Source: Moritella yayanosii
Lineage (GTDB): Bacteria > Pseudomonadota > Gammaproteobacteria > Enterobacterales > Moritellaceae
Assembly (NCBI RefSeq): GCF_900465055.1
Contig: NZ_LS483250.1
Coordinates: 992,001-1,056,000, forward strand
Direction of reading: 5' to 3'
DNA length: 64,000 nt
Shown here in pieces: positions 17,775-27,190 of this stretch. How positions within the stretch are numbered: position 1 is the stretch's first letter; every line of letters begins with the position of its first letter. The position numbers and the translations under genes are program-made. Below the pieces are notes generated by a model. It saw only the letters and a program-made list of their open reading frames with translations. It was not told the DNA's origin and did no database searches.

Positions 17775-18434
17775 TTAATCTACATTTCTATTATGACAAT
17801 CAACATGATTGGCTAATACGTCACGGATCTGTGCTTGAACATTATCAATATTCTGACCAGCGTCAACACAATAAATACTGTCATCCGCGGCTGCAAGTTC
17901 TTGATATTTTGCGCCAATACGCTCGAAAAAAGACAGTTGTTCTAATTCAATACGGTCTAATTCACCGCGTACTTTAGCGCGTTCTAAGCCCACCGCGGGA
18001 TCGATATCTAACAATAACGTCATATCTGGTTTGAAGTCACCAATAGCTACTTGACGTAGTGTATTCAACACACCAATATCAAAACCACGGCCGCCACCCT
18101 GGTAAGCTATAGAAGAAAGATCATGACGATCACCCACAACCCATTGACCTTTCGCTAGGGCTGGTTTAATAACATGTTCCACTAATTGTGCACGTGCTGC
18201 ATACATTAGCATTAACTCGGCTGATTCAGTCAACGGCTCTTCGGTATCAACGTCTTTAACAATAGCACGCATCTTTTCGGCTAATTTTGTTCCGCCTGGT
18301 TCACGTGTGGTGATCACATCGGTGATCCCCTGCTCCGCTAACCAATTAATCACAGTGCTTACTGCGGTACTTTTACCTGCGCCTTCAAGGCCTTCGATTA
18401 CTAAAAATTTTGCTTGCACAATAACTCTCTTCAA
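17775..18434 (-). CDS. tmk: Thymidylate kinase
   Basis: Tmk phosphorylates dTMP to dTDP, essential for DNA synthesis. The 219 residues contain the P-loop [10 protein letters not shown] (about 15-24), [11 protein letters not shown] (about 42-52), the [16 protein letters not shown] segment carrying the DR motif and LID-type region (about 102-117), and LLLDIDP. Length and motifs match E. coli Tmk (213). The start is placed one base after mltG's stop, giving [15 protein letters not shown]; a start nearer to the P-loop is not available. It belongs to a tight mltG-tmk-holB-ycfH transcript. Confidence 0.95.
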   Translation of the reverse strand: MKRVIVQAKFLVIEGLEGAGKSTAVSTVINWLAEQGITDVITTREPGGTKLAEKMRAIVKDVDTEEPLTESAELMLMYAARAQLVEHVIKPALAKGQWVVGDRHDLSSIAYQGGGRGFDIGVLNTLRQVAIGDFKPDMTLLLDIDPAVGLERAKVRGELDRIELEQLSFFERIGAKYQELAAADDSIYCVDAGQNIDNVQAQIRDVLANHVDCHNRNVD

Positions 18435-18435
18435 T

Positions 18436-19434
18436 TTATCTTTTTAAAATGTATTTACGAACAGCACGATTGTGTTCTTTTAAATTCTTTGAAAAATAAT
18501 GACCACCGTCACCACTGGCAACAAAATATAAATAGCTTGTTTTAGCTGGATGCAATGCCGCATCAATCGATGTTTTTCCAACCATTGCAATCGGTGTTGG
18601 CGGTAAACCTCTAATCACATAGGTGTTGTAATCTGTTTTTTGACGTAGGTGTTTACGACGGATATTACCTTTATAGTCATCACCCATGCCATAAATGACG
18701 GTAGGGTCAGTCTGTAAACGCATACGTCGATTCAATCGATTAATAAACACCGACGATACCGTCGTTCTTTCGCTTTCTAATCCCGTCTCTTTTTCGATAA
18801 TAGAAGCAAGAATCAGCGCTTCATAAGGTGTCTTTAGCGGTAATTTTTTATCTCGTGTTTCCCACGCTGTATTTAAATAGGCTTGGAGTTTTTGATGTGA
18901 TTTTAAATATAGCGCTGAAACTAACATCCCCTGCGGATAAAAATAAGTCTCAGGCAGCATCAAGCCTTCCAGCTTTGAGTTTTCTATGTTTAATAATTTC
19001 GCTAATTCTACTTCAGATAAGTCAGCCGTATCATCAATAATACCCGTTGCTTGAGATAACTGCTTACGCCACTCTTTAAATGTTGAGCCTTCGATAAAGG
19101 TGATTTTATGCTGAAATTCGTCTCCAGACACCAGGTGCTCGAATAACGTTTGGAAATTCCAGCCTGCTGTTACTTGATACGAACCAAGTTTAATATTGGT
19201 AATATCGGGGTTTTGTTTAAAAAAGACACGTAAAAAGACTTTAGATTCAAAGTTACTCTCCACAATCATTTGATTAGCAATTGATTGTGCGGTATCACCC
19301 GAAGAAACAGTAAGGATATGATCTGTTTGTACGCGTTCGGCTGATACAAATGATTGGAAGCGTGAATAGAAAAATACACCAGCAATCAATAGAATGGTAA
19401 ACAGTAAGGAAATAGCAGTAATTATCTTTTTCAT
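18436..19434 (-). CDS. mltG: Endolytic murein transglycosylase MltG
   Basis: MltG (YceG) cleaves nascent glycan strands at the inner membrane and sets peptidoglycan strand length. From ATG 19434 the protein has 332 residues: a membrane anchor [21 protein letters not shown] at the N-terminus, a LysM-like region, and the YceG domain with [13 protein letters not shown], the catalytic Glu in [27 protein letters not shown] and [16 protein letters not shown]. An ATG four codons upstream (19446) is also in frame; I chose the later one because the MKK start is usual in the family, but both lack a strong ribosome site. In E. coli pabC lies between fabF and yceG; here it is absent. Confidence 0.93.
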   Translation of the reverse strand: MKKIITAISLLFTILLIAGVFFYSRFQSFVSAERVQTDHILTVSSGDTAQSIANQMIVESNFESKVFLRVFFKQNPDITNIKLGSYQVTAGWNFQTLFEHLVSGDEFQHKITFIEGSTFKEWRKQLSQATGIIDDTADLSEVELAKLLNIENSKLEGLMLPETYFYPQGMLVSALYLKSHQKLQAYLNTAWETRDKKLPLKTPYEALILASIIEKETGLESERTTVSSVFINRLNRRMRLQTDPTVIYGMGDDYKGNIRRKHLRQKTDYNTYVIRGLPPTPIAMVGKTSIDAALHPAKTSYLYFVASGDGGHYFSKNLKEHNRAVRKYILKR

Positions 19435-19492
19435 AGCTCGATGCATAAATTAAATTCAGCACACATTTTACACCAATGAAAAATTGTTTGAT

Positions 19493-19524
19493 ACATGCAA
19501 GGTGTGTTTAATCACCTTACATGT
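19493..19524. terminator. Hairpin between fabF and mltG
   Basis: ACATG (19493-19497) with AAGGTG (19499-19504) pairs with CACCTT (19513-19518) and CATGT (19520-19524), one mismatch, 8-base loop. On the minus strand it is followed by a sequence ending in ATTTTTC after several bases, so it could weakly terminate fabF transcription before mltG. Confidence 0.4.
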
Positions 19525-19610
19525 GAATAACAAATAACGAAAACACTTATTTATTATGTTTGTTATACCAAAATGAGTAATTAAGCATCTCACGTTAGGT
19601 CTTTGATATA

Positions 19611-20855
19611 TTAGTCCGCTTTTTTAAATAGCAGAGAACCATTAGTACCACCAAAACCAAATGAGTTGGATAACGCATATTCCATACTCACTGCACGAGC
19701 GCCATCAGTGACAAAATCCAGATCACAACCTTCACTCGGGTTTTCCAAGTTGATCGTTGGCGGTAAGATCTGATCTCTTAAAGCTAAGATTGTAAAAATA
19801 GCCTCGATTGCACCAGCGGCACCTAAAAGATGCCCTGTCATTGATTTTGTGGAACTAACAGCAAGTTTATAAGCGTGCTCGCCAAATACAGATTTAATGG
19901 CGGCGGTTTCAGCTTTATCGCCAGCTGGTGTTGACGTGCCATGCGCATTTACATAACCCACATCACTGGCTTTAATACCCGCATCAGCAATTGCATTACT
20001 CATTGCAAGCGCAGCACCGGCTCCGTCTTCAGGAGGTGACGTCATGTGGAATGCATCTCCACTCATGCCAAAACCAACTAATTCAGCATAGATAGTTGCA
20101 CCACGTGCTACTGCATGCTCGTATTCTTCCAGTACTAAAATGCCTGCACCGTCGCCAAGCACAAAACCATCTCGATCTTTATCCCAAGGTCGACTGGCTT
20201 TTTGTGGCTCATCATTACGTGTTGATAATGCTTTCGCTGAGCCAAAACCCGCCATCCCCATTTCTGTTGATGCCTTTTCTGCACCACCGGCGACCATTAC
20301 ATCAGCATCGCCATATGCAATCATACGCGCAGAGTGACCAATACAGTGCGTCCCAGACGTACAAGCCGTAGCAATGGCAATGTTTGGACCTTTCAGGTTG
20401 TTGCGGATAGACACATGACCAGCAACCATATTAACAATCGTTGACGGTACAAAGAATGGACTCACTTTACGTGCCCCACCTTTAACAAAACTATGCACAT
20501 TTTGCTCGATCAGACCTAGTCCACCGATACCAGAACCAATTGCAGTACCAACTCGGGTTGCATTTTGTTCAGTAATGACTAACCCTGAATCTTTAATTGC
20601 TTGCTCTGCTGCTACGATCCCGTATTGAATAAATAAATCCATTTTACGGCAGTCTTTACGATTGAGCCCAACCGCTTCAGCATCAAAATTATTAACTAAG
20701 CCAGCAAATTTTGTTGAAAAATTAGTGGTATCAAAGTGCTCAATATTTTCAATGCCGCTGGTACCAGATTTAATTGCTTCCCATGCAGTCGTAACAGTGT
20801 TACCAACCGGTGAAACAATACCTAATCCTGTAATTACAACTCTTCTATTAGCCAC
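19611..20855 (-). CDS. fabF: Beta-ketoacyl-ACP synthase II
   Basis: FabF condenses malonyl-ACP with acyl-ACP during fatty-acid elongation and is involved in temperature control of unsaturated fatty acids. The frame can be read from 20876, but a GTG at 20855 preceded by GGAG with a 7-base gap gives [18 protein letters not shown] and 414 residues, the usual family length. The catalytic Cys is in [12 protein letters not shown]; the two His residues are in [11 protein letters not shown] and [15 protein letters not shown]. It is separated from acpP by a terminator-like hairpin, as attenuated expression of fabF relative to acpP would require. Confidence 0.95.
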   Translation of the reverse strand: MANRRVVITGLGIVSPVGNTVTTAWEAIKSGTSGIENIEHFDTTNFSTKFAGLVNNFDAEAVGLNRKDCRKMDLFIQYGIVAAEQAIKDSGLVITEQNATRVGTAIGSGIGGLGLIEQNVHSFVKGGARKVSPFFVPSTIVNMVAGHVSIRNNLKGPNIAIATACTSGTHCIGHSARMIAYGDADVMVAGGAEKASTEMGMAGFGSAKALSTRNDEPQKASRPWDKDRDGFVLGDGAGILVLEEYEHAVARGATIYAELVGFGMSGDAFHMTSPPEDGAGAALAMSNAIADAGIKASDVGYVNAHGTSTPAGDKAETAAIKSVFGEHAYKLAVSSTKSMTGHLLGAAGAIEAIFTILALRDQILPPTINLENPSEGCDLDFVTDGARAVSMEYALSNSFGFGGTNGSLLFKKAD

Positions 20856-20871
20856 ACTCGTTCTCCAAATA

Positions 20872-20903
20872 GACAAAAAAAAAGCGGTCTTGCGACCGCT
20901 TTT
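20872..20903 (-). terminator. Intrinsic terminator/attenuator between acpP and fabF
   Basis: Read on the minus strand, AAAAGCGGTC, a GCAA loop and GACCGC are followed by a run of nine or more Ts (centre of stem at 20884-20899). A strong terminator within the fab cluster: most transcripts should stop after acpP, giving the high ACP level cells need. Confidence 0.88.
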
Positions 20904-20985
20904 AATATTTATAAAAATAATTATAACGTCATCATTATAATTATTTTAATTTGATTATTTCTCAGTGAGAAACTAATCAGCTGAA

Positions 20986-21222
20986 TTATTTAGCGCTAGA
21001 AACAACGAAGTCGATTGCAGCTTGAACAGTAGTGATTTTCTCTGCTTCATCATCCGGGATATCAGTATCGAATTCTTCTTCTAGAGCCATAACAAGTTCA
21101 ACTGTATCTAGAGAATCAGCACCTAGATCATCAACGAAAGAAGCTTCGTTTTTAACTTCTTCTTCTTTAACACCTAGTTGTTCGATAATAATTTTTTTTA
21201 CGCGTTCTTCGAAGTTACTCAT
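20986..21222 (-). CDS. acpP: Acyl carrier protein
   Basis: The 78-residue acidic carrier that holds growing acyl chains on a phosphopantetheine arm. The attachment serine lies in [18 protein letters not shown] (Ser at about residue 37). Sequence and length are nearly those of E. coli AcpP. A good ribosome site (AGGAAAG) precedes ATG 21222. It sits between fabG (142 bases upstream) and a terminator before fabF, so it is probably also transcribed from its own promoter in 21223-21363. Confidence 0.98.
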   Translation of the reverse strand: MSNFEERVKKIIIEQLGVKEEEVKNEASFVDDLGADSLDTVELVMALEEEFDTDIPDDEAEKITTVQAAIDFVVSSAK

Positions 21223-21363
21223 GTTTACTTTCCTTTGAAAAATATTTAATGCTTTGATTAGTAGTTTATTGATTACTCATAAACTTGCAACCCCTAACTC
21301 GGTGGTCAAACCACGATTGGTGAAAAAGATCGCAAATTTACAAACAAAATCAAATATAAACGG

Positions 21364-22098
21364 CTAAGCCATATACATGCCGCCATTTACATGGATAGTT
21401 TCACCCGTAATATAGCTTGCACCATCAGATGCTAAAAATCCAACAGTTTCAGCTATCTCTGCAGTACTACCAAGACGATTGGTTGGTACTTGAGCTAATA
21501 TTGTTTGTTTTTGTTCTTCCGTTAATTTACTCGTCATATCAGTTTCGATAAAACCAGGTGCGACGGCATTCACAGTGATGCCACGAGACGCAATTTCAAT
21601 TGCAAGTGATTTAGTAAAACCTAATAAGCCTGATTTAGCAGCAGCATAGTTGGCTTGACCACCATTACCAGTAGAGCCAACAACCGAACCGATGTTAATA
21701 ATACGACCATAACGCTGTTTCATCATGCCTCGTAAGCAAGGCTTACATAAACGATATAATGAGGTCAAGTTGGTATCAATAACATTACACCATTCATCTT
21801 CTTTCATACGCAAGAAAATATTATCTGCTGTAATACCGGCATTATTCACCAAAATATCAATGTGCCCAACTCGGGTTTTGATTTCAGCATATAATGCATC
21901 AACTGAATCTTGGTTTGTCACATTAAGTTCTAAACCAAATCCTGCATCACCTAAATAAGCGCCAATACGCTCAGCACCTTGTGCAGAAGTTGCTGTACCA
22001 ATAACTTTGGCACCTAACTTTGCAAAATGTTCCGCAATGGCGCGACCAATACCACGGCTTGCGCCTGTAACGAGTACGGTTTTACTTGAAAAACTCAT
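21364..22098 (-). CDS. fabG: 3-oxoacyl-ACP reductase FabG
   Basis: FabG reduces beta-ketoacyl-ACP with NADPH, the first reduction of each elongation cycle. The 244-residue short-chain dehydrogenase has TGASRGIGRAIAEHF (about 11-25), NNAGIT (about 86-91), the catalytic Ser in NIGSVVGSTG, and YAAAKSG with catalytic Tyr and Lys (about 151-157), followed by VAPGFIETDMT. It overlaps fabD by 4 bases, so fabD-fabG are coupled. Confidence 0.96.
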   Translation of the reverse strand: MSFSSKTVLVTGASRGIGRAIAEHFAKLGAKVIGTATSAQGAERIGAYLGDAGFGLELNVTNQDSVDALYAEIKTRVGHIDILVNNAGITADNIFLRMKEDEWCNVIDTNLTSLYRLCKPCLRGMMKQRYGRIINIGSVVGSTGNGGQANYAAAKSGLLGFTKSLAIEIASRGITVNAVAPGFIETDMTSKLTEEQKQTILAQVPTNRLGSTAEIAETVGFLASDGASYITGETIHVNGGMYMA

Positions 22099-23039
22099 TT
22101 ATTTATTCCTACTGTTATGCAAAAATCAGCAAATGTTGCTTGATTATTTACTGCACTACCTTTAATCGTTTTATCAATACGCTTAACAAGTCCTGTAAGT
22201 ACTTTACCAGGACCGAATTCATATAACGCTGTAATGTCTTCTTTCGCCATCGCTTCTATCACTTCAGTCCAGCGTACTGGCATATAAAGTTGACGTATAA
22301 GCGCATCTTTAATGCTATCCGAATCCGTTGGTGACGCTACATCAACATTATTAATCAACTTAATGACAGGAGTATTAAAAATAACTTGTTGTAATGCGAT
22401 TTTTAATTCATCAGCAGCAGGTTTCATTAACGAACAATGAGACGGTACGCTTACTGGTAAAGGCATAACACGTCGGGCACCCGCTTCAATACATAATTCA
22501 GACGCACGCGCAACCGCGGCTTTATTACCGGCAATAACCACCTGTCCAGGAGAATTAAAGTTTACCGCTGATACCACTTCTTCTTCAGCCGCTTTTACAC
22601 AAGCTGCAATTGTCGCATCATTATCTAAACCAATAACAGCGGCCATTGCACCAATACCTTGTGGTACGGCTTGTTGCATTAATTGCCCACGTAATTCCAC
22701 AAGTGCAATTGCGTCTTCGAATTTAATCACACCAGCACATACTAATGCTGAGTACTCACCTAAACTGTGACCAGCAAGTAACGATGGTTTAAACGTTTCT
22801 TTCGCGGCAGCAATTCGCCACAATGCAACAGAGGTAGCCAATAATGCGGGTTGCGTGATATGAGTTTGGCTTAAATCTTCAACTGTTCCATTTTGCACTA
22901 AATCCCATAGATCATAGCCAAGAATTTCACTTGCTTGTGAAAACGTCTGCTCTACGACCGGATGATCTGGAGCAAGATCAGCAAGCATACCGATTGCTTG
23001 TGAGCCTTGACCTGGGAATACTACTGCATACTTTGACAT
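22095..23039 (-). CDS. fabD: Malonyl-CoA:ACP transacylase
   Basis: FabD loads malonate from CoA onto ACP. The 314 residues show VFPGQGSQAIGM at the N-terminus, the nucleophile in LAGHSLGEYSALVCAG (Ser about 92), an Arg in ALVELRGQLMQ, and the catalytic His in SVPSHCSLMKPA (about 201). Length is that of E. coli FabD (309). Unusually it follows plsX after a 132-base gap with no fabH between them. The gap presumably contains a promoter for fabD-fabG. Confidence 0.95.
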   Translation of the reverse strand: MSKYAVVFPGQGSQAIGMLADLAPDHPVVEQTFSQASEILGYDLWDLVQNGTVEDLSQTHITQPALLATSVALWRIAAAKETFKPSLLAGHSLGEYSALVCAGVIKFEDAIALVELRGQLMQQAVPQGIGAMAAVIGLDNDATIAACVKAAEEEVVSAVNFNSPGQVVIAGNKAAVARASELCIEAGARRVMPLPVSVPSHCSLMKPAADELKIALQQVIFNTPVIKLINNVDVASPTDSDSIKDALIRQLYMPVRWTEVIEAMAKEDITALYEFGPGKVLTGLVKRIDKTIKGSAVNNQATFADFCITVGINK

Positions 23040-23171
23040 AAATTACCTATAAAAAATTAATAAAAATTCATGTGTCGATTTGAAAATGAACTTATCTAAC
23101 TAAAAAGTAATATGAGGATATCGGTTGAATTTTTCAAGAGAAGAGGCAAATTAAATGAGTTAAATTGAATC

Positions 23172-24185
23172 TTAATCAATAAGATCAAGATTTGCGGATA
23201 TTTTTTTTACTAACCCGCTTTCAACTTCTTTTACAGCCTGTTCAATTGCAAACTCAAAGGCAAGCTGTTCAGCATTACCATGACTCTTAATTACAATACC
23301 CGTTAATCCTAACAAAGTTGCTCCGTTATACTGGTCGGGTTTCAAACGTTTCAGACTGTTCATTATTAGTGGTTTGACCAATAATGATAATAATTTAGTA
23401 AATATGTTCTTATTTGATACAGATGTAAGTTGAGAGATAACCAAATCAACGACACCCTCGCTGGTTTTAAGCACTACATTACCGGTAAAACCATCGCATA
23501 CAATGACGTCAGCTTTACCAGTAAAAATATCATTGCCTTCAATAAAACCAATATAGTTTAAGCTTTCATGCTCAGAAAGTAATTGCGCTGCTCGTTTGAC
23601 CAGATCATTACCTTTAATATCCTCTTGCCCGACATTAAGTAACGCAACTTTTGGATTCGGTATATTACCGACATGCTCAGCAAGTGCAGAACCCATTAAA
23701 GCAAATTGGAATAAAGCATCCGCATCACAGCTTACATTAACACCCAAATCAAGCATATATACAGGCTGTTTGGTCACAGAAGGCAGTGTAGAGACTAAAG
23801 CCGGTCTATCCACAAAAGGCAGGACTTTAAGTAAATGTCTTGAAAGCACCATTAATGCACCGGTATTACCAGCACTCACACAAGCTTGTGCTTTACCCTC
23901 ACGGACAAGGCTCAATGCCATACGCATAGAGGATTGCTTAAAATTACGCAGCGCTAATGCTGGTGCAAGATCCATGGGTATATCATCGATACTAGGGATA
24001 ATTGTATAACGGGAATTAATAGACGTAGAAGTATGCTGTAATAAAGAGGTTATTTCAGCTTCGTTACCGACGAGGTAAATAGAAATATTTTTATACTTTT
24101 TCAGTATATTTATTGCGGCGGGGATAGTGACATGGGGGCCGAAATCGCCCCCCATGGCATCTAACGCAATTGTTAGATTAGGCAA
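23172..24185 (-). CDS. plsX: Phosphate acyltransferase PlsX
   Basis: PlsX converts acyl-ACP to acyl-phosphate, the acyl donor for PlsY in phospholipid synthesis. The 337-residue protein has the family start IALDAMGGDFGPHVTIPAA (about 5-23), NTGALMVLSRHLL, DLGVNVSCDA, NVGQEDIKGN and VCDGFTGNVVLKTSEG. It begins 11 bases after rpmF's stop, so rpmF-plsX is one unit, as in E. coli. In the usual order fabH comes next; here it is missing. Confidence 0.95.
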   Translation of the reverse strand: MPNLTIALDAMGGDFGPHVTIPAAINILKKYKNISIYLVGNEAEITSLLQHTSTSINSRYTIIPSIDDIPMDLAPALALRNFKQSSMRMALSLVREGKAQACVSAGNTGALMVLSRHLLKVLPFVDRPALVSTLPSVTKQPVYMLDLGVNVSCDADALFQFALMGSALAEHVGNIPNPKVALLNVGQEDIKGNDLVKRAAQLLSEHESLNYIGFIEGNDIFTGKADVIVCDGFTGNVVLKTSEGVVDLVISQLTSVSNKNIFTKLLSLLVKPLIMNSLKRLKPDQYNGATLLGLTGIVIKSHGNAEQLAFEFAIEQAVKEVESGLVKKISANLDLID

Positions 24186-24196
24186 AGTAATATAAC

Positions 24197-24367
24197 TTAT
24201 TTGTTAATTACTTTAACGCCTTTGTAGTAACCATCAGCTGTTACATTGTGACGTAGGTGAGTTTCACCTGAAGTCACGTCAACAGTTGTAGCTGCTGCAG
24301 TTAGAGCGTCATGTGAACGACGTTGACCACGGCGTGAACGAGTTACTTTACTTTTTTGTACGGCCAT
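24197..24367 (-). CDS. rpmF: 50S ribosomal protein L32
   Basis: A 56-residue basic protein, too short for a routine ORF list: [20 protein letters not shown] at the N-terminus and [11 protein letters not shown] at the C-terminus, clearly bacterial L32. It lacks the four zinc-binding Cys found in some L32 forms, as in E. coli. GGAG lies upstream of the ATG at 24367. It sits 16 bases after yceD and 11 bases before plsX, the conserved yceD-rpmF-plsX order. Confidence 0.97.
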   Translation of the reverse strand: MAVQKSKVTRSRRGQRRSHDALTAAATTVDVTSGETHLRHNVTADGYYKGVKVINK

Positions 24368-24383
24368 TGACCTATACTCCTAA

Positions 24384-24905
24384 TTACTTGCGCTTTAATT
24401 TAGATAAAGCTGCAAATGGGTTGGGCTGCTCATCAGCAGGCTCGATGTCACCAAAACTCATGTTATTGGGATTCACTGAACAATCTTCCTCGGAGTGCAA
24501 AGCAACCAGAGGTAAATTGATAATCACTTCATCTTCAATAAATGAAATCGGATTAACTTCGCCATTTGCGTCCAATTCAATGGGCTCATAAGCATCTGGC
24601 AGATCATCGGCCTGAGAATCATTTTTCACAGGACTAAATCTAAATTCAGTTTCACAAGCTTGCGTAAATATCCCGCCACAGCGCTGACATTCAAGATTAA
24701 CAGTTAGTGATACGCTACCCTGTATCACTACGAGACCTTGACTGTCTTTACTGAACGAAATGGATACATCTGCATCACTTGGTTCACCTGCCGTTGCATC
24801 CGTAATACGTTTCAACAGATGAGCTTCAACACGAGTGTTAAAGTCCAACTTTTGTTGAGCGGTACGATAAGGATCAACAGTTACTGGTAGTTTTACCTTT
24901 TTCAT
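24384..24905 (-). CDS. yceD: YceD, 23S rRNA accumulation protein (DUF177)
   Basis: YceD is needed for normal 23S rRNA levels and is cotranscribed with rpmF in many bacteria. The frame is open from 24965, but the ATG at 24905 gives MKKVKLPVTVDPYRTAQ and 173 residues, the same length and start as E. coli YceD (MQKVKLP...). The CQRCG motif (about 74-78), FSPVKNDSQADDLPDAYEPIE and the ending NPFAALSKLKRK are family marks. It is divergent from yceF. Confidence 0.94.
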   Translation of the reverse strand: MKKVKLPVTVDPYRTAQQKLDFNTRVEAHLLKRITDATAGEPSDADVSISFSKDSQGLVVIQGSVSLTVNLECQRCGGIFTQACETEFRFSPVKNDSQADDLPDAYEPIELDANGEVNPISFIEDEVIINLPLVALHSEEDCSVNPNNMSFGDIEPADEQPNPFAALSKLKRK

Positions 24906-25036
24906 AGGTTGCGAATAATATAGATTCATCATGTTAGAGTCAAAAGGAAAATGAAAAAAAATCAATTTTCCCTACAAAAATAGGTCATTTGTCGTTAAAA
25001 TCATCAAATAATTAAATAATTGATGATAGATAAACC

Positions 25037-25624
25037 ATGAAACCTAAACTGATCCTTGCTTCAACATCGCCATTTCGTAAACGGATCTTAGAAAAACTAA
25101 ATTGCCCTTTCGACACCTTCAACCCAAAAGTCGATGAAACCGAGCGGCCAAACGAAACGGCCGAAATGCTAGTATCACGCCTAGCACTAGAAAAAGCCCA
25201 AGCTGCCAGTCGAAAGTATAGTAACTCAATATCTATCGGATCGGATCAGGTTTGTGTCATTAATAACAAAATAATAGGTAAACCTGGTAATTTTGAAACA
25301 GCTTTTGCACAATTATCTGCCGTTTCTGCACAAAATATAACTTTTTACACAGGGCTTTCTGTGGTAAATCAATACACAGGTCGTACAGATACAATAGTTG
25401 AACGCTTCATTGTTCATTTTAGAACGCTCACAGCTAAGCAAATTCGATATTATTTAGAAACAGAAAAACCGTATAATTGCGCAGGTAGTTTTATGTGTGA
25501 AGGACTGGGTATCGCATTATTTTCTAAGTTAGAAGGCAAAGATCCAAATACTTTAATCGGATTACCGCTCATCAGTTTAGTTGAGATTTTACAGAAACAA
25601 GGATACGACGTTTTGGAGGGCTAA
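25037..25624 (+). CDS. yceF: Maf-like 7-methyl-GTP pyrophosphatase YceF
   Basis: A Maf/YceF nucleoside triphosphate pyrophosphatase thought to hydrolyse modified nucleotides such as m7GTP. The 195 residues have the family's LILASTSPFRKRILEKL (about 5-21), DETERPNETAEMLVSRLA, the catalytic Asp region GSDQVC, and GKPGNFETA. YceF subtype is suggested by DQVC and by its place next to yceD, as in E. coli. It is convergent with rluC across a strong bidirectional terminator. Confidence 0.93.
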   Translation: MKPKLILASTSPFRKRILEKLNCPFDTFNPKVDETERPNETAEMLVSRLALEKAQAASRKYSNSISIGSDQVCVINNKIIGKPGNFETAFAQLSAVSAQNITFYTGLSVVNQYTGRTDTIVERFIVHFRTLTAKQIRYYLETEKPYNCAGSFMCEGLGIALFSKLEGKDPNTLIGLPLISLVEILQKQGYDVLEG

Positions 25625-25652
25625 AAAGCCAGCATAGGTGATGCTGGCTTTT
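25624..25652. terminator. Bidirectional terminator between yceF and rluC
   Basis: AAAAGCCAGCAT (25624-25635), a 5-base loop, and ATGCTGGCTTTT (25641-25652): a perfect 12-bp stem with A-run and T-run on its two sides, between convergent genes. It overlaps the yceF stop. Confidence 0.92.
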
Positions 25653-25693
25653 AAATCGGTTTGCAAGTGAGTAACAATTAATAACTTAGTTAT

Positions 25694-26647
25694 TTAACAT
25701 TTTTTCAATTTTGCTAACGCTTTAACTAATGCCATGTCTAACGGCGCTTCAACTTCTTGTGTTTCTTCTGTACCCGGGTTAAAGAATTTTAAGCGCGCAG
25801 CATGTAAGAACAAACGTTTCAAGCCTAAGCCGTTCATGTGTTTCGTAAAATCTTTATCGCCATATTTATCATCACAAGCAATTGGATGACCTGCATGTAA
25901 TGCATGTACGCGAATTTGGTGCGTTCGACCAGTAATAGGACTTGCTTGAATCAAGGTACCATGTTCATAACGTTGAATGATTTTGAAACGAGTCTGAGAT
26001 TGCTTACCTTCTTCATCCACGCGTACGATGCGCTCACCAGAACTAACCGTATTCTTTAATAAAGGTGCATTGACTACTTTAGTACTGCGTGGCCATGCGC
26101 CTGCAACCAATGCTTGGTAATCTTTCTGCATAGTTTTCAAACGTAATTGTTCATGCAGTGCTTTTAGCGTACTCCGTTTTTTAGCAACCAGTAAGCAACC
26201 TGAAGTATCGCGATCTAAACGATGTACCAATTCAAGGTATCGACTATCAGGTCGAATGGCACGTAAACCTTCAATTAAACCAAAACTTAATCCACTACCA
26301 CCGTGAACAGCCATTCCAGATGGTTTGTTGATGACAATTAAGTAGTCATCTTCATAAATAATTTTCGATTCAAGCGCACGAACAGAATCAAGGTTCGCAG
26401 ATGGTGAAATAGCTTCCGTTTCAGAAACACGTACTGGTGGTACGCGAACAATATCCTCAGGTTGTAATTTATACTCAGGTTTAATTCTTCCTTTGTTAAC
26501 TCTCACCTCACCTTTACGTATGATGCGATAAATCATACTTTTTGGCACACCTTTTAATTTGGTGCGTAAAAAATTATCAATGCGCTGTCCTTGATAATCT
26601 TCAGTAATGGTTACAAATTCTACTTTAGGTGAAATTTTATCGGTCAT
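25694..26647 (-). CDS. rluC: 23S rRNA pseudouridine synthase RluC
   Basis: RluC makes pseudouridines at 955, 2504 and 2580 of 23S rRNA. The frame is open from 26698, but ATG 26647 gives a 317-residue protein matching the E. coli N-terminus. An S4-like RNA-binding domain (GQRIDNFLRTKLKGVPKSMIY... RVNKGRIKP) is followed by the catalytic domain with HRLDRDTSGCLLVAK (catalytic Asp in HRLDRDTSG, about residue 150), and GRTHQIRVHALHAGHPIACD near the end. As in E. coli it is divergent from rne. Confidence 0.95.
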   Translation of the reverse strand: MTDKISPKVEFVTITEDYQGQRIDNFLRTKLKGVPKSMIYRIIRKGEVRVNKGRIKPEYKLQPEDIVRVPPVRVSETEAISPSANLDSVRALESKIIYEDDYLIVINKPSGMAVHGGSGLSFGLIEGLRAIRPDSRYLELVHRLDRDTSGCLLVAKKRSTLKALHEQLRLKTMQKDYQALVAGAWPRSTKVVNAPLLKNTVSSGERIVRVDEEGKQSQTRFKIIQRYEHGTLIQASPITGRTHQIRVHALHAGHPIACDDKYGDKDFTKHMNGLGLKRLFLHAARLKFFNPGTEETQEVEAPLDMALVKALAKLKKC

Positions 26648-27190
26648 AATTATTTTATTATCTAACTCAAAATGCGTATAAGTATCAATTTGAAACATAT
26701 TTCTAAATTGAATGGAAAGTTAACTTGCTATATTAATGCAGGCAATGGGATAATGCTCTCTGTACTGCTAAAAAAATACAGCCAAGAATGATCATGGCTT
26801 TAGTATATCTGCTATTAATATAAATAATCATTTATTTATATTAATAATTTCAGAATAACCAGGATACCGTTATTCTTGCTGCGGATTTTTAGCGTACATT
26901 TTGTATATTAAGGTGTACGTTGATAGGGAGTTTCATTTATCCAACAGGATACCACCTCCCGCAATTCAACTTCTATGTATGACACCTTTTCGAATGCAAT
27001 TATACACGTTAGTTATTGATGGAATCTAATAAGTGCAGAAATGATCGTAAGACACTTGATCACATTTAGAGCATCTAACAGCGCCTTAATTTAAACAGCC
27101 GAGAGGTTGATTATCTACAGACACAAGGCCAGGTGTACGTCTAACTAATTTATCCAAGCATGAAAATTAATTTATAAGTAACAACATAAA
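26648..27190. promoter_or_regulatory. Divergent rluC/rne control region with long rne leader
   Basis: 543 bases without a gene between divergent rluC and rne. E. coli rne has a long 5' leader through which RNase E represses its own synthesis, and the same arrangement is likely here. I can see an inverted repeat CGTACA (26893-26898)/TGTACG (26914-26919) and a GGGAG...CTCCC pair after it (about 26926-26970), which could be leader structure or a protein site. A good start signal for rne (TAAGTAACAACATAAA before ATG) is weak in Shine-Dalgarno, fitting tight control. Exact promoters were not identified. Confidence 0.45.

Noticed and set aside
23040-23171. Remnant of fabH between plsX and fabD
   Set aside because: Only 132 AT-rich bases with no recognisable FabH fragment in any frame.
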